Of a DNA stretch of 38,363 nucleotides, positions 33,652 to 38,363 are shown one piece after another. The notes below the pieces were generated by a model. The model searched no databases. It had not been told where the DNA came from and was given only the letters and a program-made list of their open reading frames with translations. Source of the DNA: Campylobacteraceae bacterium (lineage in GTDB: Bacteria; Campylobacterota; Campylobacteria; Campylobacterales; Sulfurovaceae); contig JALWVW010000335.1 in the NCBI GenBank assembly GCA_027079365.1, forward strand, positions 1 through 38,363. Reading direction: 5' to 3'. A program made the position numbers and the translations under genes. Numbering within the stretch: position 1 is the first letter of the stretch; every line of letters begins with the position of its first letter.

Positions 33652-35177
33652 TGGATGGTATTTTAACAGTTTTACTTTTCTTTCCGCTACTTGCGGGACT
33701 GCTTGGCTTTGTGGTCAACAAGGACAGTATCAGAGCCTATGGTATAGCGGTGGCCTCTATAGAGTTTCTGCTCTCACTCTGGCTTTGGATGTCTTTTGAT
33801 GTCAGTCATGCAGGATTCCAGTTTGTAGAGAACATTCCGCTGGTTTCTGATTTTGGTATCAGTTACTATGTGGGTGTGGATGGGATCAGCCTCTTCATTA
33901 TTATTATGGCAACATTGATGACGCTGATAGGTATTGTTGCGCTCAATATTAAAAAAGATGTCAAAAATATGATTATCACGCTTCTCTTTTTGGAAGTGGC
34001 GATGGTCGGTGTCTTTATCTCTTTGGATGCGATTATCTTCTATCTTTTCTGGGAGTTTTCCCTGGTACCAATGCTCTATATTATTGGTGCCTGGGGCGGA
34101 GAGAGACGACTGTACGCAGCGGTCAAATTCTTTCTCTACACCTTTGCCGGCTCATTAATCATGCTAATAGGCATGCTGTATGTGGCTTATGTGTACCATT
34201 CCGTCTCTGGCTCTTGGAGCTTTGCGATCACGGACTGGTATGCGTTGATCCTGCCGCTAGATGTTGAGAAGTGGTTGTTCTGGGCATTCTTCCTTGGGTT
34301 TGCAATCAAGGTACCGATGTTCCCATTCCATACCTGGCTGCCCTATGCGCATGGTCAGGCACCGACAGTGGGTTCAGTCATCTTGGCAGCAGTGCTGCTC
34401 AAGATGGGTACCTATGGTTTTGTGAGATTCTCATTGCCGATGTTCCCTGATGCTTCCGTGCTCTATATTACGCCTGTAGCGATTCTAGCGATCATTATGA
34501 TCATCTATACGGCGATGGTCGCCTATGCGCAGGAGGACATGAAGCAGACGATCGCCTACTCCTCTGTATCGCATATGGGTGTGATCATTATCGGTACGTT
34601 TGCCATGAACGCAGAAGGAATCACTGGATCGATCTTCTTGATGCTTTCGCATGGTATCGTCTCGGGCGCACTCTTCCTCTTGGTAGGATCGATCTATGAC
34701 CGACGCCATACCAAGCTGATGAGTGAGTTTGGAGGGCTGGCTTCTGTGATGCCAAAGTATGCCGTGATCTACGGTATTATGCTGATGGCTTCTGTGGGTC
34801 TGCCACTGACAATTGGATTTGTAGGAGAGTATCTCTCTCTGGCAGGATTCTATAAGATATCACCAGTCATGACAGCCCTTGCAGGCACCTCGATCATCTT
34901 GGGAGCCGTGTATATGCTGAACCTCTACAAGCGTTCCTTCTTTGGCCCTGTGACCAATGAAGCAAATAAAAAACTGAATGACCTAGATGGCAAAGAGTTG
35001 GCAGCACTGGTGCCGCTGGTACTGATCGTTATCTGGCTGGGAGTCTATCCCAAGCCTGTATTGGTACCGATTGACAATTCGGTCAGGGCATTGACCAGCT
35101 TTATGCATGAAAAGGCACAGACAAAAACGGCAAAAGCCACCATACTGGTAAGCAAAAAAAATAAGGAGATGAAGTAA
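33651..35177 (+). CDS. nuoM: Complex I subunit NuoM (antiporter-like)
   Basis: NuoM is the middle antiporter-like proton pump. The 508-residue product has E135 (FWEFSLVPM), K220 (FAIKVPMFPFHTWLP) and K251 (LLKMGTYG), matching E144, K234 and K265 in E. coli. About 14 membrane helices can be traced. The C-terminus ends in a Lys-rich tail. Its stop overlaps the nuoN start. Confidence 0.98.
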   Translation: MDGILTVLLFFPLLAGLLGFVVNKDSIRAYGIAVASIEFLLSLWLWMSFDVSHAGFQFVENIPLVSDFGISYYVGVDGISLFIIIMATLMTLIGIVALNIKKDVKNMIITLLFLEVAMVGVFISLDAIIFYLFWEFSLVPMLYIIGAWGGERRLYAAVKFFLYTFAGSLIMLIGMLYVAYVYHSVSGSWSFAITDWYALILPLDVEKWLFWAFFLGFAIKVPMFPFHTWLPYAHGQAPTVGSVILAAVLLKMGTYGFVRFSLPMFPDASVLYITPVAILAIIMIIYTAMVAYAQEDMKQTIAYSSVSHMGVIIIGTFAMNAEGITGSIFLMLSHGIVSGALFLLVGSIYDRRHTKLMSEFGGLASVMPKYAVIYGIMLMASVGLPLTIGFVGEYLSLAGFYKISPVMTALAGTSIILGAVYMLNLYKRSFFGPVTNEANKKLNDLDGKELAALVPLVLIVIWLGVYPKPVLVPIDNSVRALTSFMHEKAQTKTAKATILVSKKNKEMK

Positions 35178-36697
35178 TGTTAGAGTCTATCTCAGTAAGT
35201 TTAGAATCCCTAAACCTGATCACACTTTCTCCCATGCTGATTGCTATTGTTGGTGCGTTGCTGATTCTCGTGATTGATCTTTTCAAAGAGAATTTGGACA
35301 AGACACTCTATGTGATGCTGACCATGCTGATACTGTTTGTAGATATTGGAGCAACCTATAGTCTCAATATCAACGAACGGGGATTTTTTGACCTGATGCT
35401 GGTAGATGGTATTTCAGTGGTGTCACAGCTGATCATTCTGATTGCATCACTGTTCTTTATTCCTCTGGCACTGACTGCGTCAAGTAAGCGTTTTCATGAA
35501 TATTCCTATCCTGAGTATTTTGCCCTCTTCCTCTTTATGGTGGCAGGATTCCAGTTTATGGTTTCGACGGATAATCTGATATTGATCTTTGTCGGACTGG
35601 AGACGGCATCACTCTCTCTGTACACTTTGATAGCGATGCACAATACCAAAGGCGCACATGAGGCAGCAGTAAAGTACTTTACTATGGGTGCGCTTGCAGC
35701 TGGCTTCTTCCTAATGGGTTCAGCAGCGATCTATGCCTTGACAGGCTCGGTTGAGCTATACGAAGTAGCCAAGATACTTCAGTCACAGGGAGCTGATAGT
35801 ACAGCCTTTATGCTGCCTGTACTGGGAGGCGTAGTGCTGATGTTGGTAGCCGTAGGATTCAAGGTTTCTCTCTTTCCTTTTCATATGTGGACACCGGATG
35901 TCTACGAGGGCTCCAGCGCACCTATGGCAGGCTATATGTCTATCGTACCAAAGTTGGCTATGGTGACAGTAGCGATGCGTATTTTCGGTATCTATATCAA
36001 TCTGGATATCGAGGCGGTCTCCTATCTGATTATTATCATTGCGGTGATCACCATGACGCTTTCCAATATGATGGCACTGGTACAGAAGGATGTCAAGCGG
36101 ATGCTTGCCTACAGCTCTATCTCTCATGCAGGCTTTATCATGGCGGCATTGGCATTGGGCACTACCAAAGCCAATAGCAGTATTTTCCTCTACTATGCGA
36201 TGTTTATGGTAACCAACCTAGGTGCCTTTGCCATGCTCTGGATCTCTCAGCATAAGAAAAAAAGCTTTGATGAGCGCTATGACCATCCCTTTGAGAAATT
36301 TTCCGGTATGATCTCGATCTCACCGATGGCAGCAGTGGTCATGGGTATCTTTATGCTCTCTCTGGCAGGTGTGCCTCCCTTCAGTCTCTTCTGGGGTAAA
36401 CTGTATCTAATCAGCTCGGTCGTGGATTTCGCTGTGGCAACAGCAGAGACCAAATATATGATCTTGGCGATCGTGATGGTGCTCAACTCTGCGATCGCGG
36501 CATACTATTACCTCAAGCTGATCGTGTATATGTTCCTCAGAGCACCCTCGACTTCTGAAACGGTCGTTTATGCCAACCAGTCCCGACCACTCAATGTAGT
36601 GATTGGTATTTTGGTGGTAATCACGATTACTTCGATCTTCTATGTACAGCCTCTGCTTGAGTTCATCTCCTATCTCGTAAGCTCCAGTGGATATTAA
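35177..36697 (+). CDS. nuoN: Complex I subunit NuoN (antiporter-like)
   Basis: NuoN is the proximal antiporter-like proton pump. The 506-residue product has E142 (VGLETASLSLYTL), K229 (VGFKVSLFPFHMWTPDVYEG) and the later VQKDVKRMLAYSSISHAGF segment. It is the last gene of the operon, with a strong hairpin right after it. Confidence 0.98.
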   Translation: MLESISVSLESLNLITLSPMLIAIVGALLILVIDLFKENLDKTLYVMLTMLILFVDIGATYSLNINERGFFDLMLVDGISVVSQLIILIASLFFIPLALTASSKRFHEYSYPEYFALFLFMVAGFQFMVSTDNLILIFVGLETASLSLYTLIAMHNTKGAHEAAVKYFTMGALAAGFFLMGSAAIYALTGSVELYEVAKILQSQGADSTAFMLPVLGGVVLMLVAVGFKVSLFPFHMWTPDVYEGSSAPMAGYMSIVPKLAMVTVAMRIFGIYINLDIEAVSYLIIIIAVITMTLSNMMALVQKDVKRMLAYSSISHAGFIMAALALGTTKANSSIFLYYAMFMVTNLGAFAMLWISQHKKKSFDERYDHPFEKFSGMISISPMAAVVMGIFMLSLAGVPPFSLFWGKLYLISSVVDFAVATAETKYMILAIVMVLNSAIAAYYYLKLIVYMFLRAPSTSETVVYANQSRPLNVVIGILVVITITSIFYVQPLLEFISYLVSSSGY

Positions 36698-36706
36698 CAC
36701 GCTCCA

Positions 36707-36732
36707 AAGGATGTATGTATTCATACATCCTT
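36707..36732 (+). terminator. Terminator hairpin of the nuo operon
   Basis: AAGGATGTATG and CATACATCCTT form a perfect 11-bp stem with a TATT loop, 9 bp after the nuoN stop. A C/T-rich stretch follows rather than a pure T run. Confidence 0.7.
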
Positions 36733-36746
36733 CCCCTCCCCTTATC

Positions 36747-36773
36747 TTGATTTAACCTGGCTCGGGATAGAAT
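36747..36773 (+). promoter_or_regulatory. Possible promoter of the DUF1858 gene
   Basis: TTGATT (36747-36752) and TAGAAT (36768-36773) are 15 bp apart, about 35 bp before the TTG start. The spacer is shorter than ideal. AAGG at 36797-36800 is the likely ribosome binding site. Confidence 0.4.
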
Positions 36774-36808
36774 ACCAGTATATCATCCAACTGTTCAAGG
36801 AATATTGA

Positions 36809-37339
36809 TTGAAAGAAATTACTTTAGAGACAAAGATCTACGATCTTCTCGGCGACTACCAAGGGATGAAAGAGATCCTGATAGGGATTAACCCCAAATT
36901 TAAAAAACTCAACAACCCGGTACTTCGTCGTACGCTTGGTAGGGTTGCTGGTGTGAGGCAAGCGGCTATTGTAGGTGGTATGGAGCCCATGGATCTGCTT
37001 AATCAGCTCCGTTTGGCAGTAGGACAAGAGTCTATTTGTGAGACCTGCACAGAAGAGTCAGAAGCATGTCATGTGCCTGCTGCAGTGCCAAGACCTAGTT
37101 GGCTACAGGGTGACCCTGCAGCTATACTCGATGCCAATCAGATCCTGGATGAGGATAAAAACCCCTTGGCACTTGCCCGAAAGGCACTAAAGTCTTTGGA
37201 GGCGGACAGATTTATCCTTCTTGTGGCTGATTTTCGCCCAGAGCCTCTGATTGATGAGTTTATCAAGGATGGCCATCTTGTCTATACCGAAGAGCACAAA
37301 GACACTCTGTTCTATACCTATGTCCAAAAAGTGTATTAG
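36809..37339 (+). CDS. DUF1858/DUF2249-type protein of unknown function
   Basis: The start is TTG 36809. The 176-residue product has an N-terminal DUF1858-like domain (about 1-70; TLETKIYDLLGDYQGMKEIL, NPVLRRTLGRVAGVRQAA), a short linker with C77, C80 and C87 (CETCTEESEAC), and a C-terminal domain (about 115-176) that looks like DUF2249 (ADRFILLVADFRPEPLIDEF). These domains are found in anaerobes and nitrogen-oxide-related gene sets, but no activity is settled. The cysteine cluster could bind a metal. Its stop overlaps the miaA stop on the other strand by four bases. Confidence 0.75.
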   Translation: MKEITLETKIYDLLGDYQGMKEILIGINPKFKKLNNPVLRRTLGRVAGVRQAAIVGGMEPMDLLNQLRLAVGQESICETCTEESEACHVPAAVPRPSWLQGDPAAILDANQILDEDKNPLALARKALKSLEADRFILLVADFRPEPLIDEFIKDGHLVYTEEHKDTLFYTYVQKVY

Positions 37340-38223
37340 CAACAAATTTGTCGATAGATCTCTTCGGTACTCCCTGAGAATGTCACATCAAACTGTGAGT
37401 TGCTAAAGGTAGTCTGTCGTTTGGCTAGCTGGGCGGTATGGGTAGTTATCTGCTCCGCTAGTGTGCCTTTATTGTAGATACCATCTAGGTATGCCAGAGT
37501 CTCCTTGATCCCAATCGCTTTCATACTGTTGGGGGTACGACCGTAACTGTGCTCCAACATACAGACTTCATCGATCAGTCCAGCCTTTATCATACTGTGT
37601 GTCCGTGTAGCAATCCGCTCTCTCAGGAGGGCTCTCTCAATGGTGATTTGATAGAGAGGAAGCGCCCCTTGAATTACTGGTTTGGGGGGATGCTGCGCAA
37701 AATATGCAGAGGGGGTCAGTCCAGTTTCAAAGTAGATATCCAGTGCTTTCTCAATGCGATAGCGATCAGCTGACTTGATATGTCGCATGTAGTTCGGGTC
37801 AAGTGCCATGAGCATGGCATGGCTCTCTGCGAGATTTTGGAGGGCTTGACTGCTCTTGGCTCTGCTTTGGGAGGAGATGGCAGGGAGGTCACTGATACCC
37901 CCCAATAGCATTTTCAGATAAAATCCGGTACCACCGACAATAATAAGTGCTTTGCCTGCTTTTTGTGCATGAGAGAAAGCTTCCTGATAGAGAGTCATAT
38001 AGGTGGTCACGTCAAAAGGGGCATCAGGAGAAAGAATATCCATACCAAAATGGAGGATACCCTCCCGCTCTTCCATCGTAGGCTTGGCAGAGGCGATATC
38101 GATCTCTTTGTAGAGTGAGAGTGAATCCAGTGAGAGGATCATGGCATCCAGTTTTTTCGCAAGCATAACAGCAAGTGCAGTTTTTCCAGAAGCTGTAGGT
38201 CCGATCAGTGCAAATTGTTTCAT
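37336..38223 (-). CDS. miaA: tRNA dimethylallyltransferase
   Basis: MiaA adds a dimethylallyl group to A37 of tRNAs that read codons starting with U. From ATG 38223 the 295-residue product begins MKQFALIGPTASGKTALA with the P-loop GPTASGKT (8-15), then LDSLSLYKEIDIASAKPT, VGGTGFYLKMLLGG and the C-terminal IGIKETLAYL and TAQLAKRQ segments. ATG 38229 and GTG 38247 are alternative starts; none has a clear ribosome binding site, and 38223 best matches the family. A G6 run lies within the gene near 37683. Confidence 0.95.
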   Translation of the reverse strand: MKQFALIGPTASGKTALAVMLAKKLDAMILSLDSLSLYKEIDIASAKPTMEEREGILHFGMDILSPDAPFDVTTYMTLYQEAFSHAQKAGKALIIVGGTGFYLKMLLGGISDLPAISSQSRAKSSQALQNLAESHAMLMALDPNYMRHIKSADRYRIEKALDIYFETGLTPSAYFAQHPPKPVIQGALPLYQITIERALLRERIATRTHSMIKAGLIDEVCMLEHSYGRTPNSMKAIGIKETLAYLDGIYNKGTLAEQITTHTAQLAKRQTTFSNSQFDVTFSGSTEEIYRQICC

Positions 38224-38269
38224 CTGCATATCATAACAAGATAGCACTAAGGGTTAAGTGCCAAAAGTG

Positions 38270-38275
38270 TAGAAT
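38270..38275 (+). promoter_or_regulatory. Possible -10 box upstream of the last gene
   Basis: TAGAAT lies 36 bp before the ATG at 38312, in the gap after the divergent miaA start. No -35 box is apparent. Confidence 0.35.
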
Positions 38276-38311
38276 ACATGGAAAAGATCCGCTTACAAAA
38301 GAGAGGGAAAT

Positions 38312-38363
38312 ATGAACTTATATGATAAGCATAATCGTTTTAATCTTGCCAACCTTATTACCT
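38312..38363 (+). CDS. Start of a gene cut by the window end; possibly a CDP-alcohol phosphatidyltransferase
   Basis: ATG 38312 follows GAGAGGGA and opens a frame of 17 codons to the window end: MNLYDKHNRFNLANLIT. The FNLANLIT pattern resembles the start of CDP-alcohol phosphatidyltransferases, where a similar segment precedes the first helix. The fragment is too short for a firm call. Confidence 0.4.
   Translation, partial: MNLYDKHNRFNLANLIT

Overview
The window is chromosomal DNA that looks like a member of the Campylobacterota (epsilonproteobacteria), most likely a Sulfurovum/Sulfurimonas-type chemolithotroph. This rests on the style of the ribosomal proteins, promoters built on a strong (often extended) -10 box with little -35, and a complex I operon that lacks standard NuoE and NuoF and carries two NuoG genes. 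I could not run a search, so the genus is an inference. I see no insertion sequence, prophage or CRISPR array.

Region 1 (1-9.1 kb) is the end of the spc operon (rplF partial, rplR, rpsE, rplO, secY, map, infA) followed by the alpha operon (rpmJ, rpsM, rpsK, rpsD, rpoA, rplQ). The two blocks are split by an oppositely oriented long-chain acyl-CoA ligase gene, and the alpha operon has its own promoter and a structured leader of about 155 nt. rpmJ is a 37-residue gene.

Region 2 (9.1-19.1 kb) is accessory. It holds a short possible ORF ending in a G8 tract, a tRNA-Glu(TTC) on the minus strand, a lipoprotein overlapping nfo (endonuclease IV), two AT-rich exported hypothetical genes, a three-gene lipid-use operon (lipase-like lipoprotein, FadL-type channel, acyl-CoA synthetase), and a AAA ATPase with its own promoter.

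Region 3 (19.1-36.7 kb) is one long nuo operon: nuoA-B-C-D, a cysteine-free small protein in the nuoE position, a composite flavoprotein in the nuoF position (NuoF-like Fe-S domain fused to a GltD-like FAD/NAD(P) oxidoreductase), nuoG1, nuoG2, then nuoH-I-J-K-L-M-N, ending at a perfect 26-nt hairpin. Quinone-reducing and proton-pumping parts look normal. The electron-input arm is rebuilt: no NuoF FMN domain, no NuoE 2Fe-2S cluster, and two NuoG paralogues with different Fe-S ligand sets (G1 has the N7 ligands; G2 lacks them but has an extra ferredoxin-type set). This is the most interesting system here.

Region 4 (36.7-38.4 kb) has a DUF1858/DUF2249-type protein converging on miaA, then the start of another gene that runs off the end.
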